Positions 34,957 to 43,405 of a DNA stretch of 64,000 bases are shown here, one piece after another (the first letter of the stretch is position 1; each line of letters begins with the position of its first letter). The translations under genes were made by a program, and so were the position numbers. Under the pieces are notes generated by a model. It was not told the origin of the DNA, searched no databases, and saw nothing but the letters and a program-made list of their open reading frames with translations. This stretch comes from Cystobacter fuscus DSM 2262 (GTDB lineage: Bacteria > Myxococcota > Myxococcia > Myxococcales > Myxococcaceae): the NCBI RefSeq assembly GCF_000335475.2, contig NZ_ANAH02000002.1, positions 1 through 64,000 of the forward strand, read 5' to 3'.

Positions 34957-35763
34957 TCAGGAGGGAGGGCGAGTCCCAGGCCCTCTCAGTTGCTCCAACT
35001 CGGCCTGGAGCTTCACCAGGCGCCGCTCTGCCTCCTCGCGCTTGCGCGACTCCTCCTCCGCACGCCGCTCTGCCTCCTCGCGCTTGCGCGATTCCTCCTC
35101 CGCGCGCCGCGACTCCTCTTCCAGCAGCTCATGGGACTTCAGCAGCAGCGCGTTGCCCGCCCACAGCCGCAGCTTTCCCCCCGCCAGCTCGAACTCCAAT
35201 CCCAGCACCTCCGAGCGGTAGCGGCCCTTCTCTGGAGCAATTCGCTCGTACCGGCTCGCCTCGGGCGTGGGCAGCCGATACGCCTCCAGCCGCTCCCTCG
35301 CCCGGTCATAGATGAAGTACTCGGCGACCCTCAGCCGGGCGTAGCGCTCCACGTTGTACTCGGCGTCCTTCTTGCGGTCGCCGCCGACGTGGACCTCCAT
35401 CACCCACTCCAGCCCCTTGCCCTCGTGGCTCACCACCCATTTCTGGCGCGGGTGCGTCTCCACGTCCCGCACCGCCAGCAGATCCGGCGCGAAGCGCCTC
35501 TCGTCCGGGTAGTACACCGGCAGCTCCGTGCCCAGGTACACCCGCCGCCCCTGCGGCGAGAAGAATCCCCGGAGCACGTCCAGCGTCTCCAGCTTCGCCT
35601 GGGAGTGCAGGTCCCCCTCCGGCATCGCCATCTCGTCCCACGTCACCTCGCCGGGAAGTGACTCCACCACCTGCGCCCGCTCCTCCGTGCTCATCCTCTC
35701 CCACTCTTCCTTCGTGGGCGCCCGGGGAAAGGCGTCTCCACGCTCCTGTGCGCGCTGTGGCAT
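34957..35763 (-). CDS. Uma2-family (DUF820) putative endonuclease with coiled-coil tail
   Basis: 268 aa from the ATG at 35763. The Uma2 domain (about 20-200) shows PTKEEWERMSTEERAQVVES, SQAKLETLDVLRGFF, ELPVYYPDERRFAPDLLAV with the PD of a PD-(D/E)XK-like site, LEWVMEVHVGG with the E-x-H, and KKDAEYNVERYARLRVAEYF. A charged coiled coil (about 215-258) carries two identical 14-residue repeats. Uma2 proteins are very numerous in myxobacteria and cyanobacteria, restriction-endonuclease-like, and of unproven function. Confidence 0.9.
   Translation of the reverse strand: MPQRAQERGDAFPRAPTKEEWERMSTEERAQVVESLPGEVTWDEMAMPEGDLHSQAKLETLDVLRGFFSPQGRRVYLGTELPVYYPDERRFAPDLLAVRDVETHPRQKWVVSHEGKGLEWVMEVHVGGDRKKDAEYNVERYARLRVAEYFIYDRARERLEAYRLPTPEASRYERIAPEKGRYRSEVLGLEFELAGGKLRLWAGNALLLKSHELLEEESRRAEEESRKREEAERRAEEESRKREEAERRLVKLQAELEQLRGPGTRPPS
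35021..35104. repeat. Two tandem 42-bp repeats in the Uma2 gene
   Basis: Units 35021-35062 and 35063-35104 differ at only two positions. They encode the 14-residue coiled-coil repeat RRAEEESRKREEAE and indicate recent slippage or unit duplication. Confidence 0.8.
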
Positions 35764-36007
35764 GCCCGGAAGCCTGGGAGCGGCTGCCGCGCGCGTCAAT
35801 TGCCCCCAGCGCGCCCACCCAGCAAGTGTCGGGCCGGACACCAAGCCCCTCGCTGCGAGTGGAAGGCGCCCGTAACCATCTCCGGCCCCGTCCTCAGCGT
35901 TTCTGTCCGCGGACGCCCCGGCCGCCCTGGCCACGTTGCGGAGAGGGGGTCCGGAGAGGGTGTCAAAGGATTGGAAACAGCTTGGCTTGAGCGCGTGGTT
36001 CCTCTGC

Positions 36008-36227
36008 GTGGCTGTGGATGTTGGGAGAGGACGACTGCATGACGAGGGAGAAGGCCCTCTGGAACGACCGTTGGTCGGTGGCGGCCTGTGACGCTCACAT
36101 CAACGGCGACAACTTCGACTTCTGCCAGGACTCCATCAAGGTCCTGTCGTGTGACAATATCGTCGATTGGGTCGTGCTCGTCGCCGACAAGTGCTCCCGG
36201 GACAAGGTCTGCGGCGGCAATCCGTAA
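36008..36227 (+). pseudogene. Truncated second copy of the small Cys-rich lipoprotein
   Basis: WLWMLG is fused in frame to EDDCMTREKALWNDRWSV and the rest of the protein (DACQ-type paired cysteines, KVCGGNP), so about 45 codons present in the copy at 29720 are missing, including the lipobox. An in-frame TGA lies just upstream and the only start is the ATG at 36018, which gives 69 aa without a signal peptide. The sequence after the stop continues to match the first copy. Confidence 0.75.
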
Positions 36228-36412
36228 TCCGTAGAGAGTGGTACGCGTGCACCCGCGCTCCTACGCTCCACACCCCCAGGGCTTCATCCGCACCAGGGTG
36301 CTCGACAAGTAGGGAGCGCGGGTGTCAACCCCTCGAGGCAGGCGCCCGTCACCTTCGAGCGCCGGGTCGGCGGACCCGCGCCTGGGCGATGTCACTGCCT
36401 CCGAGTAGACTC

Positions 36413-36454
36413 TGGTCCTCGCACTGGAGGCACCCGTGTCTGGCGGACTCAATT
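36413..36454. repeat. Leader repeat shared with 30297-30338
   Basis: 42 nt identical in both copies: spacer, RBS (CTGGAGG), GTG start and first codons of the deamidase-like gene. A further shared block lies at 36239-36304 and 30231-30288 (GTACGCGTGCACCCGCGCTC and following). Together with the lipoprotein gene they define a duplicated module. Confidence 0.8.
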
Positions 36455-37401
36455 GGAGGTTCTTGTGGGACCCGGTCGGATTCGCCAGGAGTCACGTCCT
36501 GGTGCCCCACGGGAATCTGATGCCCACCGTGAAGACGCACCAATCGGCTGGCGTCACGACCCACTTCTCCATCGACTCCGCGGAGCGGGTTGCCTGGTGC
36601 AACATCGAAACGGAGGGACTGGGGCTGTACAAGGGGAAGAAGAACATCCATGCGATCAGCATCTCCACGCAGCGCGCGGACCACTGGTTTCCGTGCTTCT
36701 GGCTCCCCTGGGGCGGAGATAAAACCTACAAGGTGACGTTGGTGGACAAGCGTCCCTTCAAGGTCGGCGGTGAGCCGAAAATCTTTCTCACCGCGGCGGT
36801 GGATGGCTGCTCCGTGTTCGTGGAGGGAACGGAGGAGGAGCCGACCGTCTATCACGCCAACGCCATGGGTCAGAACCCGAGTGGTTTCGATCTCAATACC
36901 CAACGATACGCCGTCCGGGTGGACCGTTCCATGCTCATGAGGGATCGACTGCTCGCGATTCCCGAGCCCAAGCGGGGAACGGGGAGCGGGCTTCGTGTCG
37001 CCGAAGGTGGCGACTACATGATCGACTTCCTGCAAGCGCTACCACCGCAGGAAGAGCAGCGTCTCAAGGATGAAGCAGCCCAGTGGTTGCGGAAGAAGAA
37101 GATCCAGCCCGGTCAAGGCACCGCCCAGGGAGCGAATGGGGCCGTTCGGGACATGGGCATCCAGGTCGAGGCTCACCAAGGGACCGTCTTCGGCGTGAAG
37201 AAGAACAAGCGCTGGTCCTTCTATTATCAGCGACGGGTGAGCATGAAGTACTCCACGCCGAAGTCGGGTCGCACCGACTTGAGCAAGACCAAGAACTGGA
37301 ACACGTATTCCATGTGGCTGTCCGCGGAAGTGGTCAAGTTCTGGCCCACCGGGGGCAACGAAGTCCCACGGATCACTCCGCTCCCCAACTGGCCGGGCTG
37401 A
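36436..37401 (+). CDS. Unrecognised protein with CNF1-like Cys/His deamidase signature
   Basis: 321 aa; GTG start with CTGGAGG 6 nt upstream. No signal peptide, no membrane segment. Residues 113-142 run EPKIFLTAAVDGCSVFVEG then TEEEPTVYHANAMG. A Cys after a small residue on one strand, 15 residues before a His on the next, is the spacing of Cys866/His881 in the glutamine deamidase toxin CNF1; relatives (BLF1, CheD) share the S/D-G-C and H pattern. Trp/Tyr-rich strands flank it (ADHWFPCFWLPWGGDKTYKV; TVFGVKKNKRWSFYYQRR). I infer a papain-like deamidase-fold protein, possibly a delivered effector; this is not shown. Its leader is duplicated near 30.3 kb. Confidence 0.8.
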   Translation: MSGGLNWRFLWDPVGFARSHVLVPHGNLMPTVKTHQSAGVTTHFSIDSAERVAWCNIETEGLGLYKGKKNIHAISISTQRADHWFPCFWLPWGGDKTYKVTLVDKRPFKVGGEPKIFLTAAVDGCSVFVEGTEEEPTVYHANAMGQNPSGFDLNTQRYAVRVDRSMLMRDRLLAIPEPKRGTGSGLRVAEGGDYMIDFLQALPPQEEQRLKDEAAQWLRKKKIQPGQGTAQGANGAVRDMGIQVEAHQGTVFGVKKNKRWSFYYQRRVSMKYSTPKSGRTDLSKTKNWNTYSMWLSAEVVKFWPTGGNEVPRITPLPNWPG

Positions 37402-37777
37402 GGCGACCCCGGGCGTCTTTCAGCGCAAGCAGTACTCGTCGCTGTTGCCTTGAGGACATAGAGACCGTTCGAGAAGGCCTTCGTGTCGAGATACCAATCA
37501 TGGAAAGTTCTCGATGTGAAACGTTTGGGCTTGTAGCGGATTTTCGACCGGGAACCCGGATTCTTCGAGCTTCAAAAGATGAGAATCGCGCGGGGTCGGT
37601 CCTGGGCTCCTGTCCCGCGACCAGGTGCTCTCCTGACGAACTCGTTTCTCCGATGGAAGTTTTCGCGTGACACCGTCGTGTTTCCCCACGTTCGACTCCG
37701 CAGGTGGGGAACACACGCCCTCCCGCTTGGCTGGGCCCGGAGGTATAAGAGCACTTCTTCAATCCAAGGAGCCTCGA
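37402..37777 (+). other. Intergenic region upstream of the OmpA-like gene
   Basis: About 375 bp, lower in GC than its surroundings in places. No frame with an RBS or recognised domain. It should contain the promoter of the OmpA-like gene; I cannot assign -35/-10 boxes with confidence. Confidence 0.4.
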
Positions 37778-38674
37778 ATGCGCATGCATTGGTGTGTCGT
37801 CCTGCTGGTTCCGTTGGTCGGGTGCGTCTCGCAGAAGGCGTTCGACTCGAAGTCGAAGGAGGCGCTCACCCTCAAGCAGCAGTACGACGAGCAACAGGAG
37901 CAGCTGAAGGCCCTGGAGCAGCAGCTTGGCGAGAGCCGCACTGCGGCCGACAAGACCCAGAAGGAGAACGCGGAGCTGGAGTCCTCGCTCTCCAGCAGTG
38001 ACGCCGAGCGCCGCGCGTTGCGCAAGCGCGTGGACGAGCTGTCGGATCTCAACCAGGAACTGTCCCGCAGTACCGAGAAGCTCGCCGCGGCGAAGGAGGC
38101 GCTCGAGAAGAAGTCCAGCGAGTACGAGAACCTCGCCAAGAGCCTCAAGGAGGAGATCAAGACCGGGAAGATCGAGCTGTCCGAGCTGAAGGGCCGGATG
38201 GTGGTGAAGATGAAGGACAAGATCCTCTTCTCCTCCGGCAGCACGAAGCTCAACAAGGAGGGCCAGGATGCGCTGGCGAAGGTGGCGCAGGCACTCAAGG
38301 ACGTGCAGGGGAAGATCATCCGGGTCGAGGGCCACACGGACAACGTTCCGGTGCCGACGGACGCGAAGACGGAGTTCGACTCGAACTGGGAGCTGTCCAC
38401 CACGCGCGCGCTCGTGGTCGTGAAGCTGCTGCAGGAGCAGGGCGTGCCGCCCACGATGCTCTCCGCGCTGGGCTATGGCGAGTACCAGCCCATTGCCTCC
38501 AACCAGACGGCGGATGGGCGGAGCCTGAACCGGCGCATCGAGATCGTTCTCGCGCCGGCCGAGCAGGCTCCGTCCGCGGTGGTGGCTGCCTCGGTGAAGA
38601 AGGCCCCGGCGCCGACTCCGGCTCCCGTGGTGAAGCCGGCCTCCGGCACCAAACCCGCCGCGAAGAAGAAGTAG
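37778..38674 (+). CDS. OmpA-family peptidoglycan-binding lipoprotein
   Basis: 298 aa from the ATG at 37778 (AAGGAG upstream). Lipobox LVGC (Cys16). Residues about 25-140 are a long coiled coil (LKQQYDEQQEQLKALEQQLG), then the OmpA C-terminal domain (about 140-265): ILFSSGSTKLNKEGQDAL, VEGHTDNVPVPTD, GYGEYQPIASNQTADGRSLN, RRIEIVL. The insertion after the TDN motif resembles MotB-like members. A Pro/Ala/Lys tail follows. It probably anchors the outer membrane or an envelope complex to peptidoglycan. Confidence 0.93.
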   Translation: MRMHWCVVLLVPLVGCVSQKAFDSKSKEALTLKQQYDEQQEQLKALEQQLGESRTAADKTQKENAELESSLSSSDAERRALRKRVDELSDLNQELSRSTEKLAAAKEALEKKSSEYENLAKSLKEEIKTGKIELSELKGRMVVKMKDKILFSSGSTKLNKEGQDALAKVAQALKDVQGKIIRVEGHTDNVPVPTDAKTEFDSNWELSTTRALVVVKLLQEQGVPPTMLSALGYGEYQPIASNQTADGRSLNRRIEIVLAPAEQAPSAVVAASVKKAPAPTPAPVVKPASGTKPAAKKK

Positions 38675-38787
38675 CGGCACGGAAGAAGGCGCGGCGCTGA
38701 CGCCAACCTTGTTTCCTGCCGTGAGCAGCACTTTCGTCGCGGCGGGACGCGGGGAGGTGAGGGTGAAGACAATCTCTTCTCTGCCCG

Positions 38788-39810
38788 CTAGAAGCCGATG
38801 AAGGCGTACAGCGCGCGGTGGTTCGACTTTGTACTGCTCACCGTGTAGTCGATCGGCGACGGTTGCACGGCCCCTTGGACGAACAGGTAGTCGATCTTCG
38901 CTGCCCCGTGCGTGGCGGCCGTACCGTAGCCGGTCATGCCCTGACCGCTGAGCGTGGTCGAGGGGATGTTCCTGCGGTTCGCGTCGATGCCCACGATGCG
39001 GATCGTCGATGCGTTCATCAAGCTGGACGCGTCCGCTCCGAGGTGGATACCGGTACCGTTGATGCCGGTGTCCCCATTACCCGCGCACGCGTTCGCCGAG
39101 TTTTCCTCCGGAAGGTGCAGGGTCGCCGCGAACACCGTGGTACCGGTCGCCTTGATGGTGAAGCGCGCGGCGATGGCGCTGGTGCGCTTCCACTTGTACT
39201 GATAGGTGGTCCCGGAATCGCTGTTCGGCGGCTTGTACAGGGTACATCCAGCCCCCCCGTTGTACGCCGTTCCTGGCTTGAGCCACCCGGCGCTCCAGTA
39301 GGCCGAGATGTCGCCGGTGGCCAGGCTCAACCGCCCGGTGTTGTAGATGATTCCGTTGGTCTGCTTCTTCTTCAGGTCGCCCAAGGACTGATCACTGCAC
39401 TTGTGGCTGCCTCCCCAGGGCTCGGGGTCGTCCCAGGCAACGAGCGCCTTGTACGTCCCCACCGGCAGCCCGAACATGGCGGAGAGCTGGTCGGCGTAGG
39501 CCTGTGCCTGCCCGATACCGCGGACCTGCTGCACGATGAGCAGATCGGGGGCGACCACTGCGGAGGTACCGGTCTGCCCAGCGTCGTCGACGAGTATCGA
39601 CCTCAGGTGGTCCGTACCCGAGACCCGGGTGCAGGTCCCGTCGGCGTTGTTCAGGACCAGGTTCTCGATGTTGTTGCTGTACACCCGCAACACCCGATCC
39701 GTCGGCTGTCCCGAGATCATGGCGTCCGCGTCCGCGGGCTGGAGCGCGGCGAATACCGCGAACAGCGCGAGGCTTGAGAGCACGGCCAGTCTTCTTCGAT
39801 AGATGGACAC
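38788..39810 (-). CDS. Secreted endonuclease/exonuclease/phosphatase-family protein
   Basis: 340 aa with a signal peptide ending near ADADA. EEP-fold blocks: LRVYSNNIENL (strand 1 Asn), PDLLIVQQVRG (where the metal Glu is usually found, here Gln), FAATLHLPEE (catalytic His), IRIVGIDANRRNI (Asp-x-Asn), AKIDYLFVQGA and SNHRALYAFI (final His). Most catalytic positions are present but the usual E of Q-E is replaced, so activity may differ. Probably an extracellular nuclease or phosphodiesterase. Confidence 0.83.
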   Translation of the reverse strand: MSIYRRRLAVLSSLALFAVFAALQPADADAMISGQPTDRVLRVYSNNIENLVLNNADGTCTRVSGTDHLRSILVDDAGQTGTSAVVAPDLLIVQQVRGIGQAQAYADQLSAMFGLPVGTYKALVAWDDPEPWGGSHKCSDQSLGDLKKKQTNGIIYNTGRLSLATGDISAYWSAGWLKPGTAYNGGAGCTLYKPPNSDSGTTYQYKWKRTSAIAARFTIKATGTTVFAATLHLPEENSANACAGNGDTGINGTGIHLGADASSLMNASTIRIVGIDANRRNIPSTTLSGQGMTGYGTAATHGAAKIDYLFVQGAVQPSPIDYTVSSTKSNHRALYAFIGF

Positions 39811-39828
39811 TGTTTCTCCTTCTCTGCG

Positions 39829-39957
39829 GTAGAAGCGCTCGGGCCAGGGCCACGGGGCTGGGCAGGCCGAGCTCGTGTTCGAGCACGCCCCATTCGCCCC
39901 CGGGGTTGACCTCCAGGAAGATGCGTACGCGCCTGGGCGAGTACCACCCGCCCATGG
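39829..39957 (-). pseudogene. C-terminal tail of an MvdC/MvdD-type ATP-grasp ligase
   Basis: Read leftward, RVRIFLEVNPGGEWGVLEHE then LGLPSPVALARALL matches the final motif of ATP-grasp enzymes that modify ribosomal peptides of the microviridin type (FLEVNPxGxW, GLPI, AL). The rest of the ATP-grasp domain is absent upstream and the frame does not end properly, so this is a fragment, just upstream of the EEP-family gene. The rest of 39811-40254 shows no gene. Confidence 0.6.
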
Positions 39958-40254
39958 CGCTCAGCGGCTGACGGCTCCCCAAGCAGGGGCGAGGCCGGAG
40001 CCGGAGGAGAGGAGCGCATCCCCCCATGGGACCAGGCCGGGCTGCGACGCCGGACGAACGCGCTGGACGTGTTCGCGTGCTGGAGGTGTGGAGGCAGGCG
40101 CCGGGTGTTGGCGGACGTGACCGCATCCAGCGGAGTGTGCGCTATTCTGGAGCACTTGGACAGAGGTGCGCTTGGCTCTCCCTCTCTGGAGTGGCGGTTT
40201 CTGGGCGGGAGTGTAGTACCTGGACGGTCTGGTTTGACTCGAGGATGAGGCGAT

Positions 40255-40797
40255 ATGAGCGTTGATTCGGGTAGGTCCCACCTCGTCGCGTGCGCATGCG
40301 GCCAGGTGGTATTCGAGGCGGTGGGGGCGCCGATCCTGACCACGGTGTGTGATTGTGCGAGCTGCCGCGAAGCGGGCCGGCGGATCGAGGCGCTTCCCGG
40401 CTCGGCACCGGTGCTCGATGCCGATGGCGGCACCAGCTTCGTGCTCCATCGCAAGGACCGCGTGCGCTGCACGAGGGGTGGGGAGCAGCTCAAGGAATAT
40501 CGCCTCAAGCCCGATTCGCCGACGCGGCGGGTGGTGGCCACCTGCTGCAACTCGGCGATGTTCCTCGAATTCAACAAAGGCCATTGGCTGAGCCTGTACC
40601 GGAACCGCATCCCCGGTGCGCCGCCGGTGGAGATGCGGGTGATGACCCGGGACCGCCCCGATGGCGCGCCCCTGGACGGAAACGTGCCTGCCTATGCCAC
40701 GCATTCGGTGGCATTCATGTGGCGGCTGTTCGCGGCGTGGTTCGCGATGGGACTGCGCACTCCGCGCGGCATCGACGGCACGAAGAGCGCGGCATGA
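40255..40797 (+). CDS. GFA-like/DUF6151 zinc-binding protein
   Basis: 180 aa. The N-terminus carries GFA-type cysteines: HLVACACGQVVFEAVG (CxC), TTVCDCASCREAG (CxCxxC) and later ATCCNSAMFLEF. GFA proteins have a Mss4-like zinc fold and include glutathione-formaldehyde adduct enzymes; the substrate of this subgroup is not known. A 40-aa C-terminal helix (VAFMWRLFAAWFAMGLR) could contact a membrane. Stands alone. Confidence 0.82.
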   Translation: MSVDSGRSHLVACACGQVVFEAVGAPILTTVCDCASCREAGRRIEALPGSAPVLDADGGTSFVLHRKDRVRCTRGGEQLKEYRLKPDSPTRRVVATCCNSAMFLEFNKGHWLSLYRNRIPGAPPVEMRVMTRDRPDGAPLDGNVPAYATHSVAFMWRLFAAWFAMGLRTPRGIDGTKSAA

Positions 40798-41045
40798 GCG
40801 GTGCCAACGCCGAGCTGGCGACTGAGAAAATCAACGGCCCGAGCCCACGCCGTCAGGAGTGCTGTGCTTCGCCTTGGATGGGAAGGGGGCGGAAGGGACA
40901 GCCGAGAATGAACTGGTGGCCCCAAGACTCCCGCCGCCGTCAGACGCAGTGGGCCTCGGTTCCCCCGGGCGTCTGGCCCCGCTCGCGCGGCGCCGGATCC
41001 TTGCTGATTGGAACCCATGGCTCCCTGTCGCTCCTGGGTGGGCAC

Positions 41046-41642
41046 TCAGCGCTTGACGGCGTAGTGCAGTAGCACCACGCCACTCAGGTACGTGCGGGTG
41101 CCGAGCAACTCGAGCCCGACGAGCTGGGAGAGCCGCGGGGCGACGGCCTTGCCCGAGCCAATCATCACCGGGTTGACCTTGATGAGGACCTCGTCGATGA
41201 GGCCCGCGTCGAAGAGGGTCTTCGCCAGAACCCCTCCGCCGCACAGGTAGATGTCCTTGCTGACGCGCAGTTGGGCGGCGCGCACGATGCGGCTCATGTC
41301 CTTCTGCTGGCCCGGACGCGATTTGAGTTCCCTCACGAAGCCGACGACGTCATCCCGGACGAGGTTCACACGGGGGGAGGGACTCTCCTTCATGGAGCGC
41401 GAGCAGACATGGGTCTCCATGGACGGGTACGGGTCCGTGACGCCCACCTTCAGACCGAACTCGTAGGTGCTTCGCCCCATCACCACGGTGTCGTACGTCG
41501 AGGCCAGGTCATCGAGGTAGTCCATGACGTGGTCGGGGGGGGAGAGGTGGGGGAAGAAATCGGTCGAGTCATCCTCGCGGGCGATGAAGCCGTCGAGGGT
41601 CATGGCCACGTGGTACTTGAGCTTGCGCATCTGGGCCTGCAT
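41046..41642 (-). CDS. Dihydrofolate reductase-fold (RibD C-terminal) protein
   Basis: 198 aa from the ATG at 41642 with GGAG upstream; ATG 41630 also possible. Family blocks: KLKYHVAMTLDGFIAREDDS, YDTVVMGRSTYEFGLK, KDIYLCGGGVLAKTLFDAGL, IDEVLIKVNPVMIGSGK, and the end TYLSGVVLLHY. It uses NADPH; the substrate is unknown. A fragment of a related gene end is at 30148-30192. Confidence 0.9.
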   Translation of the reverse strand: MQAQMRKLKYHVAMTLDGFIAREDDSTDFFPHLSPPDHVMDYLDDLASTYDTVVMGRSTYEFGLKVGVTDPYPSMETHVCSRSMKESPSPRVNLVRDDVVGFVRELKSRPGQQKDMSRIVRAAQLRVSKDIYLCGGGVLAKTLFDAGLIDEVLIKVNPVMIGSGKAVAPRLSQLVGLELLGTRTYLSGVVLLHYAVKR

Positions 41643-41831
41643 GAGAACTCCACCGGGGTCCAGGACTCCGGGATGAAGGGTGGGGGGGGAGACCGGCTCG
41701 TGCAGCTTACTGGACCGCCAGCCCCGCGAGGGCCCGCTGGGCCCCTTGCCCCTGGGCGTGACAATGGATTCCTCCGTCCTGCGTACTGCTGGAGGACAGG
41801 AGCATCGTGCTCCGAATGGAGGATTCGCACC

Positions 41832-42416
41832 ATGCTGGACCTGCAGATTGATCGGCGCTTCAAGCGCACCTGGGACTTCTTCGTGGGCAACGCCACCGCT
41901 TTGCTCCTGGGCAGCCTCGTGGTCCTGGCCGGCTTCCTCGTCGTCATTCCGGGGCCGTGGTTCGCCTTCAACCTGCTTCAGGAGACCCTCGAGTGTGTGC
42001 GGACGGGACGCCCCATGCGCTGGCAGGCGGCCTATGACCGGCCGGGCAACTTCCTCAAGAGCTGGGGCCTCACCCTGGCCATGGGTATCCCCATCACCCT
42101 GGGCTTCATGCTCTTCGTGGTGCCGGGTGTGCTCCTGACGCTCTTCTGGTTCCATGCGCCCCTGCTCGCCGCCGAGGGACGTCCGGTCCTGGAGTCCCTC
42201 GCCGAGAGCGGCCGCATCTTCCAGCGCCGCAAGGACTGGGCCTCGTACTTCATCAACTTCCTCGTCCTGGTGGTGCTGTCGGCCGTGGCGGGAGTGACGT
42301 TCCTGGCGTGCCTCGTCACGCTGCCGCTCTCCCTCATCTATCTGGCCTACTGCCACACCGACGAACTGGGCCTGGGGACGATGCCGCCGCTGTCCGAGCG
42401 GCGGATCATCGTGTGA
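41832..42416 (+). CDS. Four-helix integral membrane protein
   Basis: 194 aa; ATG 41832. Predicted transmembrane helices at about 22-45 (ATALLLGSLVVLAGFLVVIP), 82-110 (GLTLAMGIPITLGFMLFVVP) and two towards the end (FINFLVLVVLSAVAGVTFLA; LVTLPLSLIYLAYCH). The layout resembles YciC-like or DUF4013-like membrane proteins. Divergent from the reductase gene; function unknown. Confidence 0.8.
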   Translation: MLDLQIDRRFKRTWDFFVGNATALLLGSLVVLAGFLVVIPGPWFAFNLLQETLECVRTGRPMRWQAAYDRPGNFLKSWGLTLAMGIPITLGFMLFVVPGVLLTLFWFHAPLLAAEGRPVLESLAESGRIFQRRKDWASYFINFLVLVVLSAVAGVTFLACLVTLPLSLIYLAYCHTDELGLGTMPPLSERRIIV

Positions 42417-42508
42417 CCAACCGACCTGCAACTGCTGCTGCAAGTGGCGTCCCGCGTGCCTCGCCGTGAGCTGCTTCCACGGGAGAAGTCAGCTCACTCC
42501 TTCTCTTG

Positions 42509-43405
42509 TCATCTGGGCTGTAGCTCCTCCATGCAGACGGGGAGGGTGTGGGGCGTCATGAGGTTGGAACCGCCAACGGTCCTGGAGTTGGCGCAACAAG
42601 CACCGTTTTGGCAGACGTAACCAGATTGGCACCGGTTGCGGTAGATGCAACCACCCCGAGGATCACATCCCTCGCTAATCATGCATTCTTCGAATAGGTC
42701 CGGGCAATCGGTTGCAGTGCCGCCGGAGCATGTGCCTTTGCCGTCGCAGGTGTCTTCCGTGCACAGATTGCCCGTCTCACAAGCGGTTCCAGCCGATTGG
42801 GGCACGTACTCACACGCCCCAGAATTGACATTGCAGGTGCCACTCGCTTGTTGATAGCACGTTGGCGGTGAGTTGCACGCCTTGGTCTTCCCAGCGCAGA
42901 TGCCCGCGCTGTTGCATTGATCGGTTTCGGTGCAGGGATTCCCATCGTTGCAAGACGCGCCCACGGTCTTGAGCTTGTAGGTACAGGTGTTGTTGACGCA
43001 GGTCCCAGCGGCCTCATGGCATTGGGTGGGAGGGGCGTCGCAGACGAATGGCGAGCCGCCGATGCACTTGCCCGCCCCGTCACAGGTGTCGTTGACGGTG
43101 CACAACTGGCCATCCTCGCAGGCCGCACCGGTCTGCTTCAGCGGATACGTGCACGTGCCCGCGACGCATTCTCCCAGCGGTTCGTGGCACGAACTGGGCG
43201 GCGTGGTGCATCGGGTGGATGCGTTACAGGACGAGGTGTCTCCTCCGTCCGAGGAACTGGGGGATTCGGAGGTCCTGCCACAGATGGCCTCCTGTTGCGC
43301 CGTACTCGCGTTCTCGCAGAAGTCCTCTTCGACGTCGAAGGGGATACAGGCCACCACGAACAGCACGGGCAGCAAGCGCAACACCCAGGTCCTCGGTTGC
43401 TTCAT
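42509..43405 (-). CDS. Cys-rich repeat lipoprotein
   Basis: 298 aa from the ATG at 43405, overlapping the upstream stop (ATGA). Lipobox LFVVAC. The rest is built of Cys-rich units of about 40 aa (GACTEDG-type: CVAGTCTYPLKQTGAACEDG, CVNNTCTYKLKTVGASCNDG, GNPCTETDQCNSAGICAGK), as in myxobacterial surface proteins with dickkopf-like repeats. Probably a disulfide-rich surface or adhesion protein. Co-transcribed with the gene at 43402-44208. Confidence 0.85.
   Translation of the reverse strand: MKQPRTWVLRLLPVLFVVACIPFDVEEDFCENASTAQQEAICGRTSESPSSSDGGDTSSCNASTRCTTPPSSCHEPLGECVAGTCTYPLKQTGAACEDGQLCTVNDTCDGAGKCIGGSPFVCDAPPTQCHEAAGTCVNNTCTYKLKTVGASCNDGNPCTETDQCNSAGICAGKTKACNSPPTCYQQASGTCNVNSGACEYVPQSAGTACETGNLCTEDTCDGKGTCSGGTATDCPDLFEECMISEGCDPRGGCIYRNRCQSGYVCQNGACCANSRTVGGSNLMTPHTLPVCMEELQPR

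Noticed and set aside
35021-35104. CRISPR-like short tandem repeat
   Set aside because: Only two units without spacers, in frame inside the Uma2 coiled coil.
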